Shown here: positions 26,463-34,471 of the stretch, in pieces | Layout of the letters: each line of letters opens with the position of its first letter | How positions within the stretch are numbered: position 1 is the first letter of the stretch | Source of the DNA: JAKEGK01 sp036507695 | GTDB lineage: Bacteria > Pseudomonadota > Gammaproteobacteria > SZUA-152 | Direction of reading: 5' to 3' | NCBI GenBank assembly: GCA_036507695.1 | Contig: DATCIR010000220.1 | Coordinates: 1 to 43,004, forward strand | Length of the DNA stretch: 43,004 nucleotides | The notes under the pieces: model-generated | What the model saw: only the letters and a program-made list of their open reading frames with translations | Told to the model about the DNA's origin: nothing | Database searches by the model: none | Translations under genes and position numbers: made by a program

Positions 26463-27689
26463 GTGAATATTAATGCGAAAAGTCTGGCGATTATCCTATT
26501 GGTAATGGGCGTGGCGGTGGTTGTGGCCTATCAAATGGGCGCCCGTCAATCGGAAAAGGAAACGGCCGCTCAGGCGCCGCAAACCGCGCCGGCCCAACCC
26601 GCTGCTCAAGCCGGGTTACCCGCCAGCCATCCGCCCATGGATCCCAATGCGCCCAGCTTCACCCATTTTCGCGTGGGCAACAGCAATGTCAAAGGCATGG
26701 CTGTGCTGCAAGGCGAGGTATGGGTGGGGACTTCCAGTGGCGCCATTCGTTACGCCCTGAAAAGCGAAGACTACAAGCTCTATGATGTGAATAACGGGAG
26801 TTTACTGTCCAATGGCGTGTTTCATGTCAGTAAGGTGCGTGACAATATCGTCTTGGGCACTTACGGCGGCGGCATGTCGGTATTTGATACCAAAACCCAA
26901 ACCTGGAAAAACTATAATATTCCCGACGGTCTGGCTGACCAGTTTGTTTACGATATTGATGAAGATGCGCAGGGTAATTTCTGGATTGCGACCTGGTCCG
27001 GCGCGAACTTTGTTCCGGGCGGCAACTTGAATGACAAGACCGGCTGGAAGACCTACACGGTCAAAAACACCCATGGCGGACTGCCCAATGATTGGGTCTA
27101 CGGCGTGGAAGCCGGACTGAACGGCGATGTGTGGTTTGCCACGGAAGGCGGTCTGGCGCGGCTTGATAGCCAAGGCGAATGGACCAACTGGCAGCACGAA
27201 CACGGCCTGGGCGCGCCGTACGAAAAAGTAAAAGAGGATATCACCTTTCAAAACGATCCCGCCGCGATGTCCAAACACCATGCGGCGCAGAAAGAAGAGC
27301 AGGGATTGGGTAAGGCTATCCAAGTGGGGTTTAATCCCAATTACATTGTGTCCATGGTGGTGGACAAGGACGGTTCGGTGTGGTGCGGCACCTGGGGTGG
27401 CGGGCTGTCGCACTTTGATGGCAAGACCTGGACGACGTATTCGAGCAAAGAAGGTTTGCCCGGCAATCACATATTCATGCTGACCCTGGGCAAGGACGGC
27501 AAACTGTGGATAGGCACCAACAAAGGCCTGGCGCGCTTTAACGAAACTGGTCAGGGATTTAAAGTCTATACCAAGGCCCAGGGATTGTACGCGGATAATG
27601 TGTTTTCCATGGCCGAAGCGGACGACGGCAGTTTGTGGGTTGGCAGTTTCGGTGGCGTGGCGCGCATCAAGAACTACAACAAAATGTAA
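26463..27689 (+). CDS. Reg_prop-type propeller protein (paralogue)
   Basis: Protein of 408 residues with an N-terminal hydrophobic segment (LAIILLVMGVAVVVAYQMGA) acting as signal anchor or uncleaved signal, then an Ala/Pro/Gln linker. Seven blades include WVGTSSGAIRYAL, VLGTYGGGMSVFD, WIATWSGANFV, WFATEGGLARL, WCGTWGGGLSHFD, WIGTNKGLARF and WVGSFGGVARI. It is a paralogue of the preceding lipoprotein without the lipobox. The frame is open from 26292 inside that gene, but GTG 26463 with GAGAGGTG just upstream is the natural start. A strong terminator follows the stop. Confidence 0.85.
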   Translation: MNINAKSLAIILLVMGVAVVVAYQMGARQSEKETAAQAPQTAPAQPAAQAGLPASHPPMDPNAPSFTHFRVGNSNVKGMAVLQGEVWVGTSSGAIRYALKSEDYKLYDVNNGSLLSNGVFHVSKVRDNIVLGTYGGGMSVFDTKTQTWKNYNIPDGLADQFVYDIDEDAQGNFWIATWSGANFVPGGNLNDKTGWKTYTVKNTHGGLPNDWVYGVEAGLNGDVWFATEGGLARLDSQGEWTNWQHEHGLGAPYEKVKEDITFQNDPAAMSKHHAAQKEEQGLGKAIQVGFNPNYIVSMVVDKDGSVWCGTWGGGLSHFDGKTWTTYSSKEGLPGNHIFMLTLGKDGKLWIGTNKGLARFNETGQGFKVYTKAQGLYADNVFSMAEADDGSLWVGSFGGVARIKNYNKM

Positions 27690-27716
27690 ATGTGGTTTGG
27701 TTTGAAAGTGACTAAT

Positions 27717-27750
27717 AACCCCGTAAGGAGTATTCCACACGGGGTTTTTT
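27717..27750 (+). terminator. Rho-independent terminator of the ccm/propeller operon
   Basis: AACCCCGT pairs with ACGGGGTT, and the enclosed GGAGTATTCC is itself palindromic and can extend the structure. Six T follow at once. It lies 28 nt after the last propeller gene and probably ends the long operon. Confidence 0.85.
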
Positions 27751-27768
27751 ATCAATGGTTCTTTGATC

Positions 27769-27926
27769 GTAACTACTCACCCCGTGTGCAGCCTAGGTTA
27801 AAGCGGTGCGGGTGTCTCCTGCCGGGGGCGTCTGCGGCCAGGGATGGCCGCAGTCGAGCCTACAGGGACGTACTTGCGGCGTCCCCCGGCAGGAGATACC
27901 GGCGCCGCCCACGGGTGAGTAGTTAC
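27769..27926. mobile_element. 158-bp MITE with 8-bp target duplication
   Basis: Terminal inverted repeats are GTAACTACTCACCCCGTG (27769-27786) and its near-exact complement (27910-27926). Long imperfect complementarity continues inward around GTCTCCTGCCGGGGG. Central hairpins carry GCCAGGGATGGC and GGGACG...CGTCCC. CTTTGATC lies directly outside both ends (27761-27768 and 27927-27934), a perfect target duplication. It has no coding capacity. A second, partial copy lies at 1-97. Confidence 0.93.
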
Positions 27927-27954
27927 CTTTGATCCAGTTCGACGGGTTTAATCA

Positions 27955-29355
27955 ATGAAGATACTACGATTCTCGGTGATGAGTATACTTGCGGTGGCGG
28001 TGGTTTCATGCGGCAAGGACGATGCGGGCAAGCAGCCACCGGTGAGTGTGTCTTCCGCGGCAGTATCAACATCAAATACGCAAGGCGTATCCGGTGTGCA
28101 GTGGATTAAAGGCTGGCGTGATGCAAGCGCGTTGCAAGGACCGCGCGCGGGCGCGGCGTCGGTGGTTGTAAATGGATTTATCTATGTGATTGGCGGGGTG
28201 AATGGCATTGATTTTGTCCGTCTCACCGAATACGCGAAAATAAATGATGATGGCAGCCTGGGCCCGTGGCAAGCAACGTCGCCGCTGGTGGAAGAACGTG
28301 GTTTTATCGATGCGGTTGAGAAACAGGGTTATATCTATGTGGTTGGCGGTGGTAATGGTCCCAATGGCAAGAATTTACTGCATACCGTTGAGCGCGCTAG
28401 CATTAACGAGGACGGCAGCTTAAGCGCCTGGCAAACGCTGACCTCCGGTATGGTGATGCCGCGGCGTTGTTCCAAAACGGTGATCCAGGGAAATTTTATC
28501 TATGCCCTGGGCGGCTTTGCCGGCGCGTTATTGGATAACGTGGAACGCGCGGAGATCCTGGCAAGCGGCGATCTGGGGCCGTGGCGCCTGGAGCATGCGG
28601 TCATGACGATGCCGCGTTATGTCAACGCCGTAAAGGCGTCAAAGGGTAATACCTATGTGTTTGGCGGGCATGATCAGAGCAAGGGTATTGGTATTACCGA
28701 TGTGGAATGGGCAATTCCGGACCATCAAGGCGGTGTTAAAAATTGGAAAGCGGCCAGCAGGCTGCAGGTCGGCCGTTACGGCTTGGCGAGCGCCAGCCAT
28801 GGTGACGCGGTTTATGCCATTGGCGGGCTCACGGGACTGGAATATCTGGATAGCATTGAAGCCGCGACTATTCAGGAACATGGCGAGTTATCCCCCTGGC
28901 GTTTTACCACGCCATTATCCGAGCCCCGCGCGACTGCCAATGTGGTTGTCTATAAGGATTGGATCTACGTGATCGGTGGCACGAATCAAGACCGCTACCT
29001 GAATACGGTCGAGTACGCGGCGTTTAACGATTCCAACGACATTGGTTTTATGGGCACCTTGCAGGACGCCCGGGCCTACCAGGCAAAGCTAACTCAGTTG
29101 AAAGCGGCCAGGCCACAACTGCCCAATGCCGGCACCGTCAAGGCGGTTCAGCAGGCGTCTATGTATACCTACATCCAGGTTGTCAACGAGCAGGGCGTGC
29201 TGTGGCTGGCGGGGCCGAAGACCGAGTTGCAGCTCAATGACAAAATCCGGTTTAGCAAAGGCGTGTCCATGTCGAATTTTTACAGCAAAGAGTTGCAGCG
29301 CTCCTTTCCGCACGTGTTGTTCGTCAGCACTATTCAAAAACAACAATCGCGGTGA
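27955..29355 (+). CDS. Kelch-repeat lipoprotein with NrfJ-like C-terminal domain
   Basis: Predicted lipoprotein of 466 residues (lipobox VVSC, Cys19). Six Kelch-type blades occupy about 45-370, with repeats such as IYVIGGVNG, IYVVGGGNG, IYALGGFAG, TYVFGGHDQ, VYAIGGLTG and IYVIGGTNQ. The last 75 residues (after TVKAVQQASMYTYIQV, with WLAGPKTELQLNDKIRF and MSNFYSKELQRSF) resemble the small domain of NrfJ-like proteins found next to cytochrome genes. The pairing of a propeller with this domain supports a role in the cytochrome system, though the activity is unknown. Its start lies 20 nt after the target duplication of the repeat element, so its promoter may lie inside or before that element. Confidence 0.83.
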   Translation: MKILRFSVMSILAVAVVSCGKDDAGKQPPVSVSSAAVSTSNTQGVSGVQWIKGWRDASALQGPRAGAASVVVNGFIYVIGGVNGIDFVRLTEYAKINDDGSLGPWQATSPLVEERGFIDAVEKQGYIYVVGGGNGPNGKNLLHTVERASINEDGSLSAWQTLTSGMVMPRRCSKTVIQGNFIYALGGFAGALLDNVERAEILASGDLGPWRLEHAVMTMPRYVNAVKASKGNTYVFGGHDQSKGIGITDVEWAIPDHQGGVKNWKAASRLQVGRYGLASASHGDAVYAIGGLTGLEYLDSIEAATIQEHGELSPWRFTTPLSEPRATANVVVYKDWIYVIGGTNQDRYLNTVEYAAFNDSNDIGFMGTLQDARAYQAKLTQLKAARPQLPNAGTVKAVQQASMYTYIQVVNEQGVLWLAGPKTELQLNDKIRFSKGVSMSNFYSKELQRSFPHVLFVSTIQKQQSR

Positions 29356-29381
29356 TTAACCCGCGCCGGAGTTGACGCCGC

Positions 29382-29750
29382 ATGACCATAAAGATTGCCG
29401 CCGACTTGGTATTGGTCATTCATCTGCTGTTTATCCTGTTTGCCATTTTTGGCGGGCTGCTGGCGCTGCGCCGCCGCTGGGTGATCTGGCTGCACCTGCC
29501 GGCGGTGTGCTGGGCCGCAATGATCAGTTTCGCCGGCTGGATCTGTCCATTAACACCCCTGGAAAATACCCTGCGCCGGATGGCGGGGGAGGAGGGCTAT
29601 AGTGGTGGTTTCATCAACCAGTACATTGCGCCTGTTATTTATCCCGCGGGATATACCCGCGAACTGGCGGTTGCGGCGGGTGTCACCGTCCTATTAATCA
29701 ATCTGGCCGTTTATGGCTATGTTATTTACCGTCAACGCAAAGCAGCCTGA
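29382..29750 (+). CDS. DUF2784 family membrane protein
   Basis: Membrane protein of 122 residues with about four helices. The sequence pattern (LVLVIHLLFILFAIFGG, WICPLTPLENTLR, FINQYIAPVIYP) is that of the DUF2784 family, whose function is unknown. It lies 26 nt after the Kelch gene and could be co-transcribed, but nothing links it to cytochromes. Confidence 0.85.
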   Translation: MTIKIAADLVLVIHLLFILFAIFGGLLALRRRWVIWLHLPAVCWAAMISFAGWICPLTPLENTLRRMAGEEGYSGGFINQYIAPVIYPAGYTRELAVAAGVTVLLINLAVYGYVIYRQRKAA

Positions 29751-30082
29751 GGCGTTGGCGTTATTTCGGTAACAACGGGATTAATCAGTGGCAAATTGTT
29801 CGATAACGATACGACGGCTACCATGGCCGCGAACGCGGGCATCGCAATCACCGTGAGTGCAAGGGGATTCATGGTGTTATTGTCATCAGGTGTTTTGCTT
29901 TTCATTAAGCCCATCGCTCACAGCGCGTTGCTTGTGGCGGATTAAAAATAGCATCTGGGCAATCAATGGCGTAAAAAATAAACTATAAACTATTTTTACC
30001 ATTTGAATTGATCGTTGATCATGGTCAATGCGATTCTTGGATTTGTAGTGATAATGGCAGCGTTGACAACCGGGAGCACGCC
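29751..30082. other. Intergenic region with weak minus-strand open frame
   Basis: The segment holds a 60-codon minus-strand frame (29732-29914). It would encode a short hydrophobic peptide (PLALTVIAMPAFAAMVAVV) with a plausible single membrane helix. No clear ribosome site supports it, and it overlaps the end of the DUF2784 gene. I see no terminator or promoter. Confidence 0.3.
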
Positions 30083-30556
30083 ATGACCATGATCTTGACG
30101 GCCAGCGATTTTCAGCATAACACCGAAATACCCAGTGATTATACTTGTGAAGGAGAGGATATCTCCCCCGCCTTGGCGTGGAAAGGCGTGCCCGCCGCCG
30201 CGAAGAGTTTGGTGCTGATCGTGGATGACCCCGATGCCCCGGATCCCGCCGCGCCCAGAATGACCTGGGTGCACTGGCTGTTATACAACATTCCTCCCGG
30301 GGTTCATGAATTGCCGCAAGGCGTCAGCCCCAGCGAACTTCCCGCCGGCGCCCTGCAGGGTATCAATGATTGGCGCCGCACGGGCTATGGCGGACCTTGC
30401 CCGCCCATTGGGCGGCACCGCTATTTCCATAAACTTTTCGCTCTGGATAAAATACTCCCGGATCTGCGCAAACCAGGCAAGGCCGAGCTTGAAAAAGCCA
30501 TGCAAGGGCATATCATTGCGTATGCCGAACTCATCGGAACTTATAAAAAACATTAG
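30083..30556 (+). CDS. YbhB/YbcL-type PEBP family protein
   Basis: Cytosolic protein of 157 residues of the phosphatidylethanolamine-binding (Raf kinase inhibitor-like) family. Family motifs are present: LVLIVDDPDAPDP, TWVHWLLYNIP and GYGGPCPPIGRHRYFHKLFAL. The bacterial role is not settled. ATG 30083 with GGGAG 6 nt upstream is preferred to a TTG at 30008. It precedes the formyltransferase gene by 25 nt. Confidence 0.9.
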   Translation: MTMILTASDFQHNTEIPSDYTCEGEDISPALAWKGVPAAAKSLVLIVDDPDAPDPAAPRMTWVHWLLYNIPPGVHELPQGVSPSELPAGALQGINDWRRTGYGGPCPPIGRHRYFHKLFALDKILPDLRKPGKAELEKAMQGHIIAYAELIGTYKKH

Positions 30557-30581
30557 CCAGTATTATTATTAGCAACAAAAA

Positions 30582-31415
30582 ATGAAAATCGCCTATTGCG
30601 GTTACGATTTTTTTCATGCCTGTCTGAGCGATTTGCTAGTTTCCCGGCATGACGTTCACCGGGTTTTTAGCTTTCCCTGCGATAACCGCTATAATTTCAA
30701 CCGGTACATCCGGGAGCTTTGCAGGCAACACAGTATTCCATTCAGCGAGCAACGCATGGATGAAAACGCCGTGACAGAACTCGCCGCCGAGGGATGCGAG
30801 TTAATCATAACCGCGGGTTATCGGTACAAAATTCCGGATTTGACGGCGTATTCCATCAGAGGCATTAATATTCATCCCACGCTGTTGCCTGCCGGCAGAG
30901 GCGTCTGGCCATTGCCATGGACGATATTAACGGCTCAGAAGTACAGTGGCGTCACCATTCATCAACTATCCGGCGACTATGACGCCGGGCATATATTGGC
31001 GCAGCGGGATTTTTTAGTGGACGTGAACGAGCGGCTGGAGTCACTTTCGGCCAAGGCCCAACTGCTGGCGACTGATTTATTGCGCAGTGTGATGCTGGAC
31101 TTTGGCCATTACTGGCACAGCGCTTTGCCGCAGCGCGGCGAGGTTATCGAATGGGGAATGCCTTCCAAAGAACAACGCACACTGGATTGGCATAGTGGCG
31201 TGGCGGACCTGGACCGCCTGTGCCGCGCGTTCGGCAAGTTCGGCTGTTTTGCTTTCTTTGAGCAACGAAATTGGGTAGTGTATGGGCTAACCGCCTGGCA
31301 CTATCAGCACGCGTATGACATTGGCGCGGTGGTCCATAAAACCAATACTGAAATGATTGTTGCCGCCAGTGACGGTTTGGTGTCGTTATTGTATTTTGAT
31401 CCAATGCCGGCATGA
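30582..31415 (+). CDS. Formyltransferase-fold protein
   Basis: Protein of 277 residues with the N-terminal formyltransferase fold. The catalytic Asn and His lie in INIHPTLLPAGRGVWP, and the Asp in SGDYDAGHILAQ. The C-terminal part resembles a shortened Fmt-like domain. Members use 10-formyltetrahydrofolate to formylate amino sugars or methionyl-tRNA. The length, shorter than Met-tRNA formyltransferase, and the divergent N-terminus (MKIAYCGYDFFHACL) suggest a sugar or other small-molecule substrate. The substrate cannot be determined from the sequence. Confidence 0.82.
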   Translation: MKIAYCGYDFFHACLSDLLVSRHDVHRVFSFPCDNRYNFNRYIRELCRQHSIPFSEQRMDENAVTELAAEGCELIITAGYRYKIPDLTAYSIRGINIHPTLLPAGRGVWPLPWTILTAQKYSGVTIHQLSGDYDAGHILAQRDFLVDVNERLESLSAKAQLLATDLLRSVMLDFGHYWHSALPQRGEVIEWGMPSKEQRTLDWHSGVADLDRLCRAFGKFGCFAFFEQRNWVVYGLTAWHYQHAYDIGAVVHKTNTEMIVAASDGLVSLLYFDPMPA

Positions 31416-31484
31416 AGTGCCGGGGCTCCTGAGGTACGCAACAATGGGTGAATTGATGAGTTATTCCTTTCGGGCGAAAGCGCT

Positions 31485-31877
31485 ATGCTTGATCTAATAG
31501 GGTTGGTGGTTGCCGTCAGCGTTGCGATTTTCGGCTATCGTTATGCGGTAAAAAAACAGCAAGCCCGTTCGCTGGATGGCCACACCCTCAAACAACTGGA
31601 AACAGCCGGTGTCGATTTACAACAAACGCATAAACTTGAGTTCTGGTTTTTTGGCGACAAAAAAGCGGCCATCGACACTGTCGCCGCGGAGTTGCAAACG
31701 CGCCAATTTGAAGTGTATGTCACCGAGACTGACGATGCCCCCCGGTATATCATTCGGGCCATCAAGGTGATGTCGCCTGAGCTTGCGGTGCTGCAAGGAT
31801 TGCGAATGGAATTTTTACAATTGGGGAAAGCCTATGGCGTGGAATATGACGGATGGGACAGAATATATAACCAGTAA
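31485..31877 (+). CDS. Membrane-anchored RraB-domain protein
   Basis: Protein of 130 residues. Residues 1-24 are a transmembrane anchor (LIGLVVAVSVAIFGYRYAV). The rest matches the RraB fold: FWFFGDKKAAIDTVAAEL, a beta strand FEVYVTE, and a C-terminal EYDGWDRIY. RraB binds and inhibits RNase E in gammaproteobacteria, and the classical protein is soluble. A membrane-tethered version could act on the membrane-bound degradosome, or may have another role. A bidirectional terminator follows. Confidence 0.78.
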   Translation: MLDLIGLVVAVSVAIFGYRYAVKKQQARSLDGHTLKQLETAGVDLQQTHKLEFWFFGDKKAAIDTVAAELQTRQFEVYVTETDDAPRYIIRAIKVMSPELAVLQGLRMEFLQLGKAYGVEYDGWDRIYNQ

Positions 31878-31904
31878 CTAAACGACAAGAATGAAATGGA
31901 GCAG

Positions 31905-31935
31905 ACCGGCCTGACCGCCGTCAGGCCGGTTGTTT
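31905..31935. terminator. Bidirectional terminator between convergent genes
   Basis: A perfect 11-bp stem, ACCGGCCTGAC with GTCAGGCCGGT, closes on a 4-nt loop and is followed by TGTTTC. It sits between the RraB-like gene and the convergent 57-residue gene. Confidence 0.75.
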
Positions 31936-31949
31936 CAAACCAAGATCGA

Positions 31950-32123
31950 TCAAGCCGCCTTGGGGGCACATAAATTTTCTTTGGCCACCTTACCCAGAAT
32001 GCGTTCATCAAGTATTTTTAATACCACCTCAAAATCAACGCGCATAAATGCCGCAATGATGCGAATGGCGTTTGCATGATTCGCCGCCCACGGGTAGTGA
32101 TCCAATAATGCGGTGTTTTCCAT
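31950..32123 (-). CDS. Small hypothetical protein, 57 residues
   Basis: A short gene on the minus strand encoding a 57-residue protein beginning MENTALLDHYPWAANHAN and ending ENLCAPKAA. GGAGGG lies 7 nt before the ATG, and the stop is just past the shared terminator, as for a real gene. The middle is a helix-forming stretch (IRIIAAFMRVDFEVVLKILDERI). There is no membrane segment. I do not recognise the family. Confidence 0.65.
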   Translation of the reverse strand: MENTALLDHYPWAANHANAIRIIAAFMRVDFEVVLKILDERILGKVAKENLCAPKAA

Positions 32124-32677
32124 GATCTATCCCTCCGCTATGAAGGTTATTAACGCGCAGCGAGCCGGTATTGGCCGTGTACTACACTCCCTTGGCCGGC
32201 ATTTAAACCTAGCGCATCACGATTACCGATGAACTACCTTTCTGCAGGCGGGTTAATTTTCACGGCGGCAGGCAGTGCATGACGGGGATTCACTTAAGTT
32301 TGTTCCAGTGTCCGGACAGAAACCTATTGCCGGTGGCCGGGAGAGGTAGCCTGCGTTCCTGCCAGTTTTGCCGGGGTGTTTTGTTGCAGAGCGCATTTAC
32401 CGGATTTTGTCCGATGGTGAAAATCCTGAAGTCACGCGGCCGCACATCCGGGGCGGCATTTTTTAATACCGGCGCAAGCGGTTTTTATTACCCAAAAAGG
32501 CGTTGTTCGCAGCGGCTTTTTTGCAGGGCGTTTGCCCGCGACAGGCGGCGCGCAACTGCGTTCAAACCCGCCACCAGCGGCAGGATATCCGTTCGACACT
32601 GTGATAATATAGCCACCTTGCAAATATCCTGATCTTATCGTCTCGAATTCAATTCTATGTCCGGCAGCGTGAATTAA
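32124..32677. other. Intergenic region upstream of SulP gene
   Basis: 554 bp lie between the divergent 57-residue gene and the transporter gene. A 117-codon + strand frame (32279-32632) is rich in Arg, Cys and Gly without family features and looks spurious. Promoters for both flanking genes should be here, but no convincing hexamers stood out. Confidence 0.4.
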
Positions 32678-34471
32678 ATGCAAAATCGCACCATCGTTTG
32701 TCCTCTCTGGCTGGTCCGGCTGTTTCCCTTTATTCGCTGGTGGCACCGGGTCGATCGCCAAACCCTGCAAAGTGACTTGACATCGGGTGCGGTTGGGGCG
32801 CTCGTGGTTTTACCGCAAGGCGTTGCATTCGCGACTATCGCGGGTCTGCCGCCGGAGTATGGCTTATATGCCGGCATGGTGCCGGCAATCGTGGCGGCGT
32901 TATGGGGCTCATCCTGGCATTTGGTTTCAGGCCCCACCACGGCGGCGTCGATTGTGCTGTTTTCCACGCTGAGCAATCTGGCGGAACCGGGTTCCGTGGA
33001 ATACGTGCGCTTGGCGCTAACCTTGACTTTCATGGTGGGTATCATTCAGCTCGTGATGGGCATGGTGAGACTGGGCACCCTGGTTAACTTTATTTCTCAT
33101 TCAGTGGTTATTGGATTTACCGCCGGTGCGGCGATTTTAATTGCGGTCAATCAACTAAAACATTTTTTTGGTATCGCCATCTCCGGAAACTCCCATTTTC
33201 ATGAAATTATCTTTGAACTGATTAACCAAATTGACCAGGCCAATGCTTATATTGTCACGATTGGTATCGTGACGCTGGCGGCGGGATTGTTAACCAAACG
33301 TTACTTGCGCAAGATCCCGTATATGATCGTGGCCATGCTGGCAGGCAGCGTGGCGGCAATCATCCTGGATGCAATCTATGGCCATGCTACGACTGGCATC
33401 GTTACCGTGGGCGCGTTACCCGCGTCATTGCCGCCGTTATCGGCTCCGGATTTTACGTTGAAAACAATCCGGGAACTGGCGCCCGCGGCCTTGGCCGCGA
33501 CCCTGTTCGCACTGGTGGAGGCGGTATCCATCGCGCGATCGATTGCGATCAAATCCGGCCAGCATATTGATGGCAACCAGGAGTTTGTAGGGCAGGGCTT
33601 GTCAAACATCGCGGGGAGTTTTTTCTCCGGTTACGTGGCGACCGGGTCGTTTAACCGCAGCGGCTTGAATTACGAAGCAGGCGCAAAAACGCCGTTAGCC
33701 GCCGTGTTCGCGGGAATCTTGTTGGTGGTTGTGGTGTTATTTGTGGCGCCTTATGCCTCCTATTTACCGAACGCCACCATGGCGGCGATCCTGTTCCTGG
33801 TGGCCTGGGGCTTAATCGATTTTCATCATATCAAACGGGTTCTGCAACACAGCCGCACGGAATCCAGTATTTTGCTCACCACATTTTTTTCGACACTGCT
33901 GCTCGATCTGGAATTTGCGATCCTGTTGGGGGTCATGTTGTCGCTGGTGCTGTATTTGCACCGCACTTCGCGTCCGAAAATTTATGCGCGTGTGCCCGAT
34001 CCGCGCCTGCCCCGCCGAAAATTCAATACCGATGCAACGCTGCCGGAATGCCCGCAATTGAAAATGGTGCGCATCGACGGTTCCTTGTTTTTTGGGGCCG
34101 TCAGCCATGTGCGGGAAACGCTAATGGCGTTTGAACAACAAAATCCTGGGCAAAAACACCTGCTGCTACTGGCTCAGGGAGTAAATTTCGTGGATTTAGC
34201 GGGCGCGGAATTCCTGGAAGACGAAGCCGAGCGGCGCCGCCAGGCCGGTGGCAGGCTGTTCCTGTATCGTGTTAAGGAAGGTGTCTGCGAGGAGTTTCGT
34301 AAAGCCGGGACACTTGACAGTATAGGCCGGGAAAATATTTTTAACGCCAAGGAAGAGGCGCTCAAAGTCATTATTGAGCAGCATCTTGATAAAAATGTTT
34401 GCGCCCGGTGCGAGAAAAGGATTTTTCTGGAATGCGAGCATTTGCCCAAGCCGCAAAGTAAAGCCAGCTAA
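32678..34471 (+). CDS. SulP-family anion transporter
   Basis: Integral membrane transporter of 597 residues of the SulP/SLC26 family. About 10-14 helices occupy residues 35-430, with family motifs LPQGVAFATIAGLPPEYGLYAG and SGPTTAASIV near the start. A cytosolic STAS domain follows (about 455-565, with FVDLAGAEFLEDEA). A short tail carries two cysteine pairs (CARCEKRIFLEC), which is unusual. Substrates in the family include sulfate, bicarbonate and other anions; the substrate here is unknown. Its stop overlaps the convergent peptidase gene by 4 nt. Confidence 0.92.
   Translation: MQNRTIVCPLWLVRLFPFIRWWHRVDRQTLQSDLTSGAVGALVVLPQGVAFATIAGLPPEYGLYAGMVPAIVAALWGSSWHLVSGPTTAASIVLFSTLSNLAEPGSVEYVRLALTLTFMVGIIQLVMGMVRLGTLVNFISHSVVIGFTAGAAILIAVNQLKHFFGIAISGNSHFHEIIFELINQIDQANAYIVTIGIVTLAAGLLTKRYLRKIPYMIVAMLAGSVAAIILDAIYGHATTGIVTVGALPASLPPLSAPDFTLKTIRELAPAALAATLFALVEAVSIARSIAIKSGQHIDGNQEFVGQGLSNIAGSFFSGYVATGSFNRSGLNYEAGAKTPLAAVFAGILLVVVVLFVAPYASYLPNATMAAILFLVAWGLIDFHHIKRVLQHSRTESSILLTTFFSTLLLDLEFAILLGVMLSLVLYLHRTSRPKIYARVPDPRLPRRKFNTDATLPECPQLKMVRIDGSLFFGAVSHVRETLMAFEQQNPGQKHLLLLAQGVNFVDLAGAEFLEDEAERRRQAGGRLFLYRVKEGVCEEFRKAGTLDSIGRENIFNAKEEALKVIIEQHLDKNVCARCEKRIFLECEHLPKPQSKAS

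Noticed and set aside
26802..27755. 317-codon open frame on the minus strand
   Set aside because: It is antisense to a clear Reg_prop propeller gene; regular repeats and GC bias open the opposite frame. No signal or family features.
32279..32632. 117-codon frame upstream of the SulP gene
   Set aside because: Composition is Arg/Cys-rich, with no ribosome site, family motif or operon context.
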